64,000 bases of DNA from Haemophilus sp. HMSC068C11 (GTDB lineage: Bacteria; Pseudomonadota; Gammaproteobacteria; Enterobacterales; Pasteurellaceae): positions 36,278-100,277 of the forward strand of contig NZ_KV820373.1 of the NCBI RefSeq assembly GCF_001815355.1, written 5' to 3'. The notes under the pieces were generated by a model, which made no database searches, was not told the DNA's origin, and saw only the letters and a program-made list of their open reading frames with translations. The translations under genes and the position numbers were made by a program. This document shows, in pieces, positions 30,336 through 39,818 of this stretch (within the stretch, counting starts at the first letter, position 1; every line of letters starts with the position of its first letter).

Positions 30336-32954
30336 TTAGAATAATTCTTCTGGTTGCGTTGCTGGAATCGCGTCTTTGGTTTTGCCTGTTCCACCATTTA
30401 AGCGTTGTTGCAATTCTGGTGGGACATAATAACCGCGCTCTTGCATTTCTGCAACATAAGTACGTTTAGGCTCGGTACCAACGATAAAGTATTCTTTACG
30501 ACCACCACCTTCAGAAAGTAAACCCGAGTTACTATCAATAGTTTTTTCCATGATATTTGGTGGAAGTTCAAGTTGACGTTCTGGTATATCAGAAAGTGCA
30601 GTTTTCATATAAGCGACCCACGCAGGCATTGCGGTTTTTGCACCCGCTTCACCTTTACCTAATACGCGTTTGTTATCATCGAAACCAACATAGGTTGTGG
30701 TGACTAAGTTTGCACCAAAACCTGCATACCAAGCCACTTTCGCACTATTGGTGGTACCGGTTTTACCACCGATGTCACTACGTTTAATACTTTGAGCAAT
30801 ACGCCAGCTGGTACCTTTCCAACTAAGTCCTTGCTCACCATAAATCGCCGTATTTAATGCACTACGAATTAAGAAGGCTAATTCACCACTAATTACACGA
30901 GGCGCGTATTCTTGTTTTGCTGCACCATCTTTCGCATCCGCCATTAAATCAACAGAACCGTCATTTAATGCTGATGTTTGAAGTTCTGGTAAGTCAGGTA
31001 CATTCTCAGGTTGCTGATCGCCCTCACCTTCATCTGTATCGGTATTGCTATTACCTTTGGCTGATTTTAGCTTATCTGGATTAGCCACTTCTGCGACATC
31101 TTTAAAGCCATCAATTTTATCTTTAGTTTCACCATAAATTACAGGAATGTCGTTACAGGTGATACAAGCAATTTTCGGGTTTGCAATAAATAAATCTTTA
31201 CCGGTATTATCTTGAATTTTTTCGATAAGATAAGGATCAATTAAGAAACCACCGTTATCAAATACCGCGTAAGCACGCGCCATTTCCAATGGCGTGAAGG
31301 ATGCCGCACCTAATGCAAGCGCTTCACTGGCAAAATATTGGTCGCGTTTGAATCCAAAACGTTGCAAGAAGTCCGCGGTAAAGCCAACACCTGCAGTTTG
31401 TAGTGCACGGATGGCAATCATGTTTTTAGATTGACCTAAACCTACACGTAAACGCATTGGACCGTCATAACGATCAGGTGAGTTTTTCGGTTGCCACAAA
31501 GGTTGTCCTGGTTTTTGAATAGAGATAGGACTATCTTGCAATACGCTTGAAAGGGTTAAACCTTTTTCTAATGCAGCCGCATAGATAAATGGTTTAATCG
31601 AAGAACCAACTTGCACTAAAGATTGAGTTGCACGGTTAAATTTACTTTGTTCGTAACTAAAACCACCCACCATCGCTTCAATGGCACCATTATCTGAGTT
31701 TAATGAAACTAATGCGGAGTTAGCTGCAGGGATTTGGCCTAAAATCCATTCACCGTTATCACGTTTACGAATCCAAATTTGTTCGCCCACTTTAACCGGT
31801 GATCTTCCCGCCCAACGCATTGCATTAGAAGAAAGCGTCATTGTTTCATTATTGGCTAAAAGTAATTCTGCACCATTCTTACCTAATGCGGTTACTGCTG
31901 CAGGAATAAACGGTTCTGAATCAGGTAATTTTTTCAAGAAAGCGACAATACGTTCATTATCCCATGGGGCTTCACCTTTTTTCCAAAGTGGTGCACCGCC
32001 ACGCCAGCCATGACGCATATCATAATCGATCAGGTTATTACGGACTGCTTTTTGTGCTTCCGCTTGATCTTTTGAAAGTACAGTCGTGAAGACTTTATAA
32101 CCTTTGGTATAAGCATCTTCTTCACCAAAACGTTTCACCATTTCTTGACGAACCATTTCAGTCACATAGTCTGCACGGAATTCAAATTTAGCACCATGAT
32201 AGCTTGCGACGATTGGCTCTTTAATGGCTGCATCATATTCTGCTTTGGTGATTTTATTCTCATCAAGCATTCGACTTAAAACCACATTTCGACGTTCTTC
32301 CGCACGTTTTGGCGAATAGAGTGGATTCATGGTAGAAGGCGCTTTTGGCAAGCCAGCAATGACGGCCATTTCAGACAGCGTTAATTCATCTAAGTTTTTA
32401 CCAAAGTAGGTTTGTGCGGCAGCTGCGACGCCATAAGAACGATACCCTAAGAAAATTTTATTTAAATAGAGTTCTAAAATTTCTTGTTTACTTAAGGCAT
32501 TTTCAATTTCAATGGCTAAGACTGCTTCGCGAGCTTTACGAATAATGGTTTTTTCTGGCGTTAAGAAGAAGTTACGCGCAAGCTGTTGCGTAATGGTACT
32601 TGCCCCTTGAGATGCACCACCATTGTTGACGGCAACAAAAATCGCACGAGCAATACCAACAGGATCTAAGCCATGATGTTCATAAAAACGGCTATCTTCT
32701 GTTGCTAAGAAGGCATCTTGCAGACGCTGAGGCACATTTTCTAATTTCACAGGAATACGGCGTTGTTCACCGACTTCACCGATTAATTTGCCATCAGCCG
32801 TATAGATTTGCATCGGCTGTTGCAATTCAACAGTTTTTAGGCTTTCTACCGATGGCAAGGAGGATTTTAAGTGAAAATACAGTACACCACCGGCGACTAA
32901 CCCCAGTATACATATCGTAAATAGGGTACTTAATATTAATTTTGCGATCCGCAT
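30336..32954 (-). CDS. mrcA: Penicillin-binding protein 1A
   Basis: Bifunctional peptidoglycan synthase, 872 aa: N-terminal membrane anchor (about 5-28), family 51 glycosyltransferase with catalytic Glu86 in TEDSRFYEHHG, an OB-like insert, then a transpeptidase domain with the SxxK nucleophile at Ser451-Lys454, SKN, and KTGT near 745. Also called ponA. Its start codon lies within the CRP-S site of the divergent com operon. Confidence 0.96.
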   Translation of the reverse strand: MRIAKLILSTLFTICILGLVAGGVLYFHLKSSLPSVESLKTVELQQPMQIYTADGKLIGEVGEQRRIPVKLENVPQRLQDAFLATEDSRFYEHHGLDPVGIARAIFVAVNNGGASQGASTITQQLARNFFLTPEKTIIRKAREAVLAIEIENALSKQEILELYLNKIFLGYRSYGVAAAAQTYFGKNLDELTLSEMAVIAGLPKAPSTMNPLYSPKRAEERRNVVLSRMLDENKITKAEYDAAIKEPIVASYHGAKFEFRADYVTEMVRQEMVKRFGEEDAYTKGYKVFTTVLSKDQAEAQKAVRNNLIDYDMRHGWRGGAPLWKKGEAPWDNERIVAFLKKLPDSEPFIPAAVTALGKNGAELLLANNETMTLSSNAMRWAGRSPVKVGEQIWIRKRDNGEWILGQIPAANSALVSLNSDNGAIEAMVGGFSYEQSKFNRATQSLVQVGSSIKPFIYAAALEKGLTLSSVLQDSPISIQKPGQPLWQPKNSPDRYDGPMRLRVGLGQSKNMIAIRALQTAGVGFTADFLQRFGFKRDQYFASEALALGAASFTPLEMARAYAVFDNGGFLIDPYLIEKIQDNTGKDLFIANPKIACITCNDIPVIYGETKDKIDGFKDVAEVANPDKLKSAKGNSNTDTDEGEGDQQPENVPDLPELQTSALNDGSVDLMADAKDGAAKQEYAPRVISGELAFLIRSALNTAIYGEQGLSWKGTSWRIAQSIKRSDIGGKTGTTNSAKVAWYAGFGANLVTTTYVGFDDNKRVLGKGEAGAKTAMPAWVAYMKTALSDIPERQLELPPNIMEKTIDSNSGLLSEGGGRKEYFIVGTEPKRTYVAEMQERGYYVPPELQQRLNGGTGKTKDAIPATQPEELF

Positions 32955-32961
32955 CGTAAAA
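32940..32961 (+). promoter_or_regulatory. CRP-S (Sxy-dependent competence) site of the com operon
   Basis: TGCGA-TCCGCA-TCGTA, flanked by T and A runs, matches the CRP-S core TGCGA-N6-TCGCA with one mismatch. It is centred about 103 bp before the comA ATG and overlaps the first codon of the divergent mrcA. CRP-S sites need both CRP and Sxy and switch on competence genes. Confidence 0.8.
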
Positions 32962-33053
32962 TTCTCTCTGGTTTAATGAATATTCAAAAAATCAAAATTA
33001 TGATCTTGGCTGCTAAGTATAAAAGATTAATCCCTTAAAGAATAGGAAAGAAT

Positions 33054-33902
33054 ATGGGAATTGCTCATAGAAAGCAGCGAAAACAACAAATTGGTGTGAG
33101 TAAACAACAAGATAACCTCTATTTTGTTTGGCTAGATGAATTCCACAAAGTTCAATCTATTTGCTTGAATGGACAACAAAAGGACATTTTTTCCCAGTTA
33201 TTGCCTCATTTACCACAAAAAACGAACCAATGTTGTTTTATCGGCGCCATTTCCCCCCATTTAACTTGGTCTAAAACGCTTATTTTACCGCAAACACTCA
33301 ATGCTCAGGAGTGTGAACAACAATGTCGTTTCATTTTGCAAAAAGAATTACCGATTCCGTTGGATGAATTATGGTTTGATTATCTGACCACGCCATTAAA
33401 ACAAGGTTTTCGTTTGGATATCACGGCTATTCGAAAAGAAAGTGCCAATGCAGAATTAGCAAAATATTTGCCGCTAAAATTGACCGCACTTGATTTACTG
33501 AATCACAGCATTTTGCGTGCATTTTATGCCATTTTAGGGCAAGAGCCGACGAACGCCTTGTTTTTATATCAAGATCAACAAGGTTGTCTCGCCGTTTGTG
33601 AACGCTTACAACAACGACAAGTCTTACAATCTCAAAGTGATTTATCTGAGCTTTATCAACAATTTATCCAGCGTTTTCCTGAAACAATAGAACAGATTTA
33701 TGTGTATCAAACGCCCGATATATTAAATTCACGCACAATCGAATTACTGCCTCAGGATTGGCCACGAATCGAAACAGATTTACCTTTCATCGCTTTAGGC
33801 AATGCACTCTGGCAAACCGATTTAAAGCTCGTGGATTTATCCTCAAAAACGACCGCACTTTTGACTCCAAGTAATCGGGAGAGTGGTGATGTTAAGCCTT
33901 AA
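33054..33902 (+). CDS. comA: Competence protein ComA (PilM-like)
   Basis: First gene of the comABCDEF operon needed for DNA uptake; ComA resembles PilM, a cytoplasmic actin-like scaffold for the type IV pilus alignment complex. 282 aa; no signal peptide. AGGAAAGAAT precedes the ATG. Two uptake sequences lie in frame (33483-33491 and 33852-33860), both read as T-A-L. Identity rests on operon context and length more than on strong motifs, since this family diverges fast. Confidence 0.9.
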   Translation: MGIAHRKQRKQQIGVSKQQDNLYFVWLDEFHKVQSICLNGQQKDIFSQLLPHLPQKTNQCCFIGAISPHLTWSKTLILPQTLNAQECEQQCRFILQKELPIPLDELWFDYLTTPLKQGFRLDITAIRKESANAELAKYLPLKLTALDLLNHSILRAFYAILGQEPTNALFLYQDQQGCLAVCERLQQRQVLQSQSDLSELYQQFIQRFPETIEQIYVYQTPDILNSRTIELLPQDWPRIETDLPFIALGNALWQTDLKLVDLSSKTTALLTPSNRESGDVKP

Positions 33903-34401
33903 TCTATTGCCTTGGCGCTTAGAACAACATCAAAAGGCCTTTCGTCGTTTTATGTGGCAAGGTTTAATTTGGCTAGCTTGTTTAGTTTTGATTGTTGTTG
34001 GATTGAACCAACTCAATGAACAACAAGGGCAAGCCCTAAGCCAGACAAAAGAAAAACTGACACAAATTACTCATCAAGTCCATCAGAAACGCATTCAAGT
34101 TCAGCAACTACAAAGTAACTTAAAAGAACTGAATGAGCTGACAGAAATGGAGACGGAATATGTGTATCGAATGCTTAATTTATTAACTGAGTTGCCCTTA
34201 CAACAAGGTGAGTTAGATGAATTTACGCTCAATGCTAAGCAAGTTGTCCTTTCAGGCATGACAGAAAGCCAACAAGAGTTTGAAGAGATACATCAATTTC
34301 TCAAACGCCATTTTACAGAGGTTAACTTAACTAAGTTTCAACCAGTGCAACAGCAGTTGTTCTTTCAATTTGATATTCATTTATCGGAGCTTGTGCAATG
34401 A
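33889..34401 (+). CDS. comB: Competence protein ComB (PilN-like)
   Basis: A 170-aa inner-membrane protein: one membrane helix (about 22-42) then a periplasmic coiled coil (QTKEKLTQITHQVHQKRIQV), as in PilN. The ATG at 33889 has GGGAGAG at good spacing; GTG codons at 33883 and 33886 are alternatives. Overlaps comA by 14 bp, implying coupled translation. Confidence 0.9.
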   Translation: MLSLNLLPWRLEQHQKAFRRFMWQGLIWLACLVLIVVGLNQLNEQQGQALSQTKEKLTQITHQVHQKRIQVQQLQSNLKELNELTEMETEYVYRMLNLLTELPLQQGELDEFTLNAKQVVLSGMTESQQEFEEIHQFLKRHFTEVNLTKFQPVQQQLFFQFDIHLSELVQ

Positions 34402-34940
34402 GAAACCTTATCAACGAGATCGTTCAAAAAAGTGCGCAAAGTTGGTTTGGGCGATGGCTTCGATTACCTCAAATGGTCCATGCTGCCTTTTGGTTGAGTG
34501 CATTAAGTGCGGTCATCTTTTTACCTGTTTTTCGTTACGTTGAAAACAGTAATGAACGACATCGACTTGACGCAGAATTGAGTTTGCAACAACAAGAGTG
34601 GGAGAAACAGGAAAAGATTTTACAAACCTTAAGACAAAAGTCAGACAGCCGACAACTTTCTCCAGAATTGGCTAATTCTGTGTTGCCGATAAATCAGCAT
34701 GTGCAGGCGTTGTTAAATGGGCGACTTCGAGCGTTGGATTTGCGTTGGGATTTTTCTCAACATACTTTGTTCCATTTGTCGTTACAAGGCTATTTTGTCG
34801 ATTTACAGCAATTTTTGATCGCACTTTTAAGCGATGTTCCTACACTTTCGTTAACGCAATTAAACATTGAAAAATTAGATGAAGAGGAAAATGCTTCTAT
34901 TACATGTGAGTTAATTTTCCAATTAAATAAGGATAAATAA
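34398..34940 (+). CDS. comC: Competence protein ComC (PilO-like)
   Basis: A 180-aa protein with one N-terminal membrane helix (about 28-50), a periplasmic coiled coil and a small C-terminal domain, the PilO layout. Overlaps comB by 4 bp (ATGA). An uptake sequence lies in the membrane-helix coding region (LSALSAVIFLP). Confidence 0.88.
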   Translation: MRNLINEIVQKSAQSWFGRWLRLPQMVHAAFWLSALSAVIFLPVFRYVENSNERHRLDAELSLQQQEWEKQEKILQTLRQKSDSRQLSPELANSVLPINQHVQALLNGRLRALDLRWDFSQHTLFHLSLQGYFVDLQQFLIALLSDVPTLSLTQLNIEKLDEEENASITCELIFQLNKDK

Positions 34941-35323
34941 TGAAAAAGCTCTTCTTAATCTTGATAGCGTTTTTTTCTGTATCGTCATTTTCGCAAGATC
35001 CTTTTGATCGTAAACAAAGAGAACAAACCGAATATCCAAAAGAGGGGCTCACCCTACCGCCAGTGTCGGCTTGCGTATATTCGGAGCCGAGACTGGCGGA
35101 GGAACGCCCATTGGCTCAGCTACATATTGTAGGTGTCTTGCAATACGGTAAACAGGCAGAAGTGTTATTTAATGATGATGGGCATATTTTGTTGGTTCAA
35201 GTCGGGCAGAGAATTGGAAAGGAAGGCTATTTAATCGAAAAAGTGAGTAAAAACAGCTTGACGCTTCAAGGTTATAAAGCAGGACAATGTGAACAAACGA
35301 CATCAATCATCATGAGATTTTAA
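34940..35323 (+). CDS. comD: Competence protein ComD (PilP-like)
   Basis: A 127-aa exported protein with a Sec signal peptide (cleavage near residue 18, SFS-QD) and a PilP-like beta domain (LHIVGVLQYGKQAEVLFND, VQVGQRIGKEGYLIEKV). PilP links inner-membrane PilNO to the secretin. Shares one base with the comC stop. Confidence 0.9.
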   Translation: MKKLFLILIAFFSVSSFSQDPFDRKQREQTEYPKEGLTLPPVSACVYSEPRLAEERPLAQLHIVGVLQYGKQAEVLFNDDGHILLVQVGQRIGKEGYLIEKVSKNSLTLQGYKAGQCEQTTSIIMRF

Positions 35324-35324
35324 A

Positions 35325-36707
35325 ATGATAAAGCAGAAAATAAAAACAAAGTGCAGTCAGTTTTTAATGTGTTTTTTGATCCTATGGACAACTTACTCTG
35401 CGGCTGAAAATCGCGTATTTTCACTTCGCTTAAAACAGGCGCCAATGGTGGCGACACTCCAACAACTGGCTATTGAGCAAAACGCTAATTTAATGATTGA
35501 TGATGAGCTAGAAGGAACACTTTCATTACAATTAGATAACGTAGATTTTGATCGATTATTGCGTTCTGTCGCAAAAATCAAAGGTCTCTCTTTTTATCAA
35601 GAAAATGGTATTTATTATTTGGGTAAACCTTCTCAACATGAACAATATGCAGAGAAAATGACAGAACCGATGGCGATTAGCGGAGAAAGTTTGCCTAGTG
35701 AAACACCACTTGTGAGTACAACGGTTAAACTGCATTTTGCCAAGGCCTCTGATGTGATGAAATCTTTAACAACTGGTAGTGGTTCTTTGCTTTCACCTAG
35801 CGGCACGATTACATTTGATGACCGAAGCAATGTATTACTGATTCAGGATGATGCACGTTCTGTCAAAAATATCAAAAAGTTAATCGCAGAGTTGGATAAA
35901 CCCATTGAGCAAATCGTGATTGAGGCACGTATTGTGACGATTACTGATGAAAGCCTAAAAGAATTAGGTGTGCGTTGGGGCATTTTTAATCCTACTGAGG
36001 CAGCCCATCGAGTGGGTGGCAGTTTAGATGCGAATGGGTTTAGCAATATCAGTAATAATTTAAATGTGAATTTTGCGACAACGGTCACGCCAGCTGGCTC
36101 ATTAGCTCTTCAAGTAGCTAAAATTAATGGTCGATTATTAGACCTAGAATTGACCGCACTTGAACGTGAAAATAACGTAGAAATTATTGCAAGCCCTCGC
36201 TTACTTACTACCAACAAGAAAAGCGCAAGCATCAAACAAGGGACAGAAATTCCTTATGTGGTGACAAATGGGAAAAATGACACTCAATCAGTGGAATTTC
36301 GAGAAGCGGTGTTGGGATTAGAAGTGACACCACATATTTCGAAGGATAATAATATTTTATTGGATTTATTAGTGAGTCAAAATTCTCCAGGGAATCGAGT
36401 GGCTTATGGGCAAAATGAAGTGGTATCCATTGATAAACAAGAAATTAATACGCAAGTGTTTGCCAAAGATGGCGAAACAATTGTATTAGGTGGTGTATTT
36501 CACGATACGATCACGAAAGGTGTCGATAAAGTACCATTATTGGGCGATATTCCAGGTATTAAGCGCTTATTTAGTAAGGAAAGTGAACGTCATCAAAAAC
36601 GCGAACTCGTCATTTTTGTGACACCTCATATTTTGAAACAGGGTGAAAGAATGGAAATGGCTAAGAAAGAAAAGCATTTTAAGCAAGTTGAAAAAGCGAA
36701 AAAATAA
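35325..36707 (+). CDS. comE: Competence secretin ComE (PilQ-like)
   Basis: Outer-membrane secretin, 460 aa, through which the pilus passes and DNA probably enters. Signal peptide (about 1-28), STN/N0 domain (residues about 35-100), N1 domain, then the secretin domain containing VEIIASPRLLTTNKK and VPLLGDIPGIKRLF near the C-terminus. Starts 1 bp after comD. An uptake sequence at 36153-36161 encodes TAL. Confidence 0.95.
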   Translation: MIKQKIKTKCSQFLMCFLILWTTYSAAENRVFSLRLKQAPMVATLQQLAIEQNANLMIDDELEGTLSLQLDNVDFDRLLRSVAKIKGLSFYQENGIYYLGKPSQHEQYAEKMTEPMAISGESLPSETPLVSTTVKLHFAKASDVMKSLTTGSGSLLSPSGTITFDDRSNVLLIQDDARSVKNIKKLIAELDKPIEQIVIEARIVTITDESLKELGVRWGIFNPTEAAHRVGGSLDANGFSNISNNLNVNFATTVTPAGSLALQVAKINGRLLDLELTALERENNVEIIASPRLLTTNKKSASIKQGTEIPYVVTNGKNDTQSVEFREAVLGLEVTPHISKDNNILLDLLVSQNSPGNRVAYGQNEVVSIDKQEINTQVFAKDGETIVLGGVFHDTITKGVDKVPLLGDIPGIKRLFSKESERHQKRELVIFVTPHILKQGERMEMAKKEKHFKQVEKAKK

Positions 36708-36726
36708 AGTGCGGTCAATTTCTTTT

Positions 36727-37416
36727 ATGTTTTCCCATTTTTTTCAGTTTAGCTGTGTGTATTGCAAGCGATCTATTCATCTTGGTCGAAACGGGTTGTG
36801 TAGTCGATGTCAGAAGCAAATTAAAACTTTCCCTTATTGTGGTCGATGTGGTTCACCCTTGCAGCATTATGCAATGGGCTGTGGACATTGTTTGAAAAAT
36901 GAACCTGCTTGGGATCGCATTGTGATCATTGGGCATTACCTTGAACCACTTTCTTCACTTATTCATCGTTTTAAATTCCAAAAACAGTTTTGGTTAGATC
37001 GCAGTTTATCGCGTTTGCTTTATCTTGCGGTGCGACAGGCGAGACGAACACATGGGCTCTCGCTGCCACAGGCGATTATTCCCGTACCGTTATATCATTT
37101 TCGACAATGGCAACGGGGCTATAACCAAGCTGATTTATTGGCTAATTGGTTAAGTCGCTGGTGTGATGTGCCTAACTGTCATCATGTGGTGAAACGGATT
37201 AAACATACCCATACTCAGCGAGGTTTAACGGCGAAAGATCGACGACAAAACCTTAAAAATGCTTTTACAGTGAATACCCAAAAGCCTTTTCCTTATGAAC
37301 GTGTTGCGTTGGTGGATGATGTGATTACAACCGGTTCAACATTAGCAGAAATAGCTAAACAGCTTCGAAAATTAGGTGTAAAAGAAATTCAAGTATGGGG
37401 CTTAGCTCGAGCCTAA
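36727..37416 (+). CDS. comF: Competence protein ComF (phosphoribosyltransferase-like)
   Basis: Cytoplasmic protein of 229 aa needed for transformation after uptake. Start at 36727 (MFSHFFQFSC); a longer frame beginning inside comE is rejected. N-terminal four-cysteine zinc motif (CVYC, CSRC, CGRCG, CGHC) and C-terminal PRTase motif VALVDDVITTGST (about 190-202). Last gene of the com operon. An uptake sequence lies in the 20-bp gap after comE. Confidence 0.95.
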   Translation: MFSHFFQFSCVYCKRSIHLGRNGLCSRCQKQIKTFPYCGRCGSPLQHYAMGCGHCLKNEPAWDRIVIIGHYLEPLSSLIHRFKFQKQFWLDRSLSRLLYLAVRQARRTHGLSLPQAIIPVPLYHFRQWQRGYNQADLLANWLSRWCDVPNCHHVVKRIKHTHTQRGLTAKDRRQNLKNAFTVNTQKPFPYERVALVDDVITTGSTLAEIAKQLRKLGVKEIQVWGLARA

Positions 37417-37531
37417 AATCTGTTAAGGATAGGATTTACCTATATCTATAAAAATAGGAATAAATGTAGAAAAAATTGCCGTATAGGAGTATCATTCTTG
37501 ATATATTGCATCAAGTATTAGGACTTTATTT
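37417..37531 (+). promoter_or_regulatory. nfuA upstream region with inverted repeat
   Basis: A 115-bp spacer. CTTGAT (37497-37502) and ATCAAG (37510-37515) form a 6-bp inverted repeat with 7-bp spacing, 17 bp before the nfuA ATG. The spacing does not fit FNR (4 bp), and I could not match IscR. Confidence 0.3.
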
Positions 37532-38116
37532 ATGGAACAAATTTTTATTTCAGATGCTGCACAAGCACATTTTCGGAAACTTTTAGATACACAAGAAGAA
37601 GGTACAAATATTCGTATTTTTGTCGTGAATCCGGGTACGCCTGGAGCAGAATGTGGCGTGTCTTATTGTCCGCCAAATTCAGTTGAAGCGACTGATACTG
37701 AAATGAAGTATGATACGTTCTCTGCATTTGTAGATGAAATCAGCTTACCGTTTTTAGAAGATGCAGAAATTGATTACGTAACCGAAGAGCTTGGTGCTCA
37801 ACTCACTTTAAAAGCACCTAACGCAAAAATGCGTAAAGTTGCAGATGATGCGCCTTTAATTGAGCGCGTAGAGTATGTGATTCAAACACAAATCAACCCA
37901 CAATTAGCCAGCCATGGCGGTAAAATCACGTTAATTGAAATTACCGATGACGGTTATGCAGTTCTACAATTCGGTGGTGGCTGTAATGGTTGCTCAATGG
38001 TTGATGTCACCTTAAAAGACGGGGTAGAGAAACAATTGGTCGCACTTTTCCCAAATGAACTAAAAGGCGCACGAGATGTAACAGAACACCAACGTGGTGA
38101 ACATTCTTATTACTAA
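37532..38116 (+). CDS. nfuA: Fe/S biogenesis protein NfuA
   Basis: Iron-sulfur carrier of 194 aa: N-terminal degenerate A-type domain and C-terminal Nfu domain with the cluster-binding Cys151 and Cys154 ([11 protein letters not shown]). Delivers 4Fe-4S clusters to client enzymes, especially under stress. Follows comF, as I recall for H. influenzae, but has its own upstream spacer and terminator. Confidence 0.96.
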   Translation: MEQIFISDAAQAHFRKLLDTQEEGTNIRIFVVNPGTPGAECGVSYCPPNSVEATDTEMKYDTFSAFVDEISLPFLEDAEIDYVTEELGAQLTLKAPNAKMRKVADDAPLIERVEYVIQTQINPQLASHGGKITLIEITDDGYAVLQFGGGCNGCSMVDVTLKDGVEKQLVALFPNELKGARDVTEHQRGEHSYY

Positions 38117-38128
38117 GAATCGAAGATA

Positions 38129-38156
38129 AAAAAGGGCGAATCATTCGCCCTTTTAT
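38129..38156. terminator. nfuA/comM bidirectional terminator
   Basis: AAAGGGCGAA and TTCGCCCTTT form a stem with a TCA loop and T run between convergent nfuA and comM. Confidence 0.85.
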
Positions 38157-38159
38157 TTT

Positions 38160-39689
38160 TTAAGCCGCAGACAATTTCTGTAACAACCGATCCATCGCTC
38201 GATATCCTAGCGCTTCTGCTAAATGAGTTTGTTGTATCTCTTTTTCGCCATTTAAATCAGCAATCGTGCGTGAGACTTTTAAAATCCGATGATAGGCTCT
38301 TACTGAAAGTCCTAGCTTATTGAGTGCATTCTCAAGGAATAATGCATCTTTATCTTGTAATTTACAGTCCCGTTCAATTTCTTTGCTTGAAAGATACGCA
38401 TTGATTTTACCGGCTCGAGCAAGTTGAATTTCCCTCACTTTCAACACTTTTTCTCGTACTTGCTGGCTTGTCTCGCCTCTATCTCCTGTATTCTGTAAGC
38501 TACCTTGTGGCAGAAGAGGGACTTCAATAGATAAATCAAAACGATCTAAAAATGGCCCCGAAAGTCGGTTTAAATAACGCATCACTTGTTGTGGTGAGGT
38601 TCGGTTATGTGTTCCAGTATAATGACCCGTTGGACTTGGATTCATCGCGGCAACGAGTTGAAAGCGAGCGGGGAACTGGATTTTCGCATTGGCACGCGAA
38701 ATAATAATTTCTCCACTTTCTAATGGCTGGCGAAGCGCATCAAGCACTTTACGCTCAAACTCAGGCAATTCATCAAGAAAAAGTACGCCGTTATGTGCGA
38801 GCGATATTTCGCCTGGTTTTGGAATGGTTCCTCCTCCTACTAAGGCAGGTAATGAGGCACTATGATGTGGCGCTCGAAACGGACGTTGTTTCCAGTTATG
38901 AAAATTTAATTCATTTTGTACTAAACTCGTAACCGAAGCGGTTTCAATCGCTTCTAAATCCGTCATTTCAGGGAGCAATGCAGTGAGACGACTTGCTAAC
39001 ATGGTTTTACCTGTCCCAGGTGGCCCTAAAAAGAGCAGGTTGTGTTGGCCTGCGGCAGCTATCATTAGTGCTCGTTTAGCGTGTTGCTGACCAATAATAT
39101 CGGTCAAATCTAAATGATTTTTAGCTGAAAATCCGACCGCACTTTCTTGTGCGAGTAATGAGGCCAAAGGTAATTTTTCTTGATTATTTAAGAATTGTAC
39201 GACTTCCAAAAGGTTTTTAGCAAAATAAGTCTCTTGTTCTGAAACAAGCGAGGCCTCATTGGCATTTTGATAAGCGATAATGGGGGCGCGTTTCGCTTTT
39301 TGTGCAGCTAAAATGGCGGGAATCACGCCGTGTACGCCACGTAATTCACCCGTTAATGCGAGCTCGCCAACGAATTCAAACTGTTTTAAACGGCTACCGT
39401 CGAGTTGATCTGATGCAGCTAAAATACCGATTGCAATAGGTAAATCAAATCGTCCCCCTTCTTTGGGTAAATCGGCCGGTGCAAGGTTGACGGTGATGCG
39501 TTTAGCAGGATATTTGAACTGGGCATTCATTAATGCACTTCTGACACGATCTTGCGCTTCTTTTACGGTTTTTTCGGGTAGACCAACTAAGGTAAATCCA
39601 GGCTTTCCGTTACTTAAGTGTACCTCAATGGTAACAAGAGGGGCTTGTACGCCCATTGAGGCACGGCTATAAACAATGGCAAGAGACAT
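38160..39689 (-). CDS. comM: Competence protein ComM (branch-migration helicase)
   Basis: Mg-chelatase-like AAA+ protein, 509 aa, formerly YifB. Hexameric helicase that extends heteroduplex during transformation. N-terminal Lon-like fold (about 1-175), Walker A GPPGTGKT at 222-229, Walker B GVLFLDELPEF, and a C-terminal Mg-chelatase domain. An uptake sequence lies at about residue 183. A perfect CRP-S site sits 97 bp before the ATG. Confidence 0.95.
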   Translation of the reverse strand: MSLAIVYSRASMGVQAPLVTIEVHLSNGKPGFTLVGLPEKTVKEAQDRVRSALMNAQFKYPAKRITVNLAPADLPKEGGRFDLPIAIGILAASDQLDGSRLKQFEFVGELALTGELRGVHGVIPAILAAQKAKRAPIIAYQNANEASLVSEQETYFAKNLLEVVQFLNNQEKLPLASLLAQESAVGFSAKNHLDLTDIIGQQHAKRALMIAAAGQHNLLFLGPPGTGKTMLASRLTALLPEMTDLEAIETASVTSLVQNELNFHNWKQRPFRAPHHSASLPALVGGGTIPKPGEISLAHNGVLFLDELPEFERKVLDALRQPLESGEIIISRANAKIQFPARFQLVAAMNPSPTGHYTGTHNRTSPQQVMRYLNRLSGPFLDRFDLSIEVPLLPQGSLQNTGDRGETSQQVREKVLKVREIQLARAGKINAYLSSKEIERDCKLQDKDALFLENALNKLGLSVRAYHRILKVSRTIADLNGEKEIQQTHLAEALGYRAMDRLLQKLSAA

Positions 39690-39774
39690 TCAGATTCCTT
39701 AAAGTGCGGTCAAAAATAATCAGATTTTCGCACTATAAAAAAAGCACAGAATGAAATCATGCATCCTATGCTTT

Positions 39775-39796
39775 TTTTGCGATCTTGATCGCAGAA
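39775..39796 (-). promoter_or_regulatory. CRP-S (Sxy-dependent competence) site of comM
   Basis: TGCGA-TCTTGA-TCGCA (39778-39793) is an exact CRP-S core with flanking T and A runs. Centred about 97 bp before the comM ATG, nearly the same distance as the comA site, and placed between comM and the engB stop. Confidence 0.88.
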
Positions 39797-39818
39797 ATGA
39801 CTTTTTCTTGATAAAAAA

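Noticed and set aside
37497..37515. CTTGAT...ATCAAG before nfuA as an FNR site
   Set aside because: FNR needs TTGAT-N4-ATCAA; the spacing here is 7 bp.
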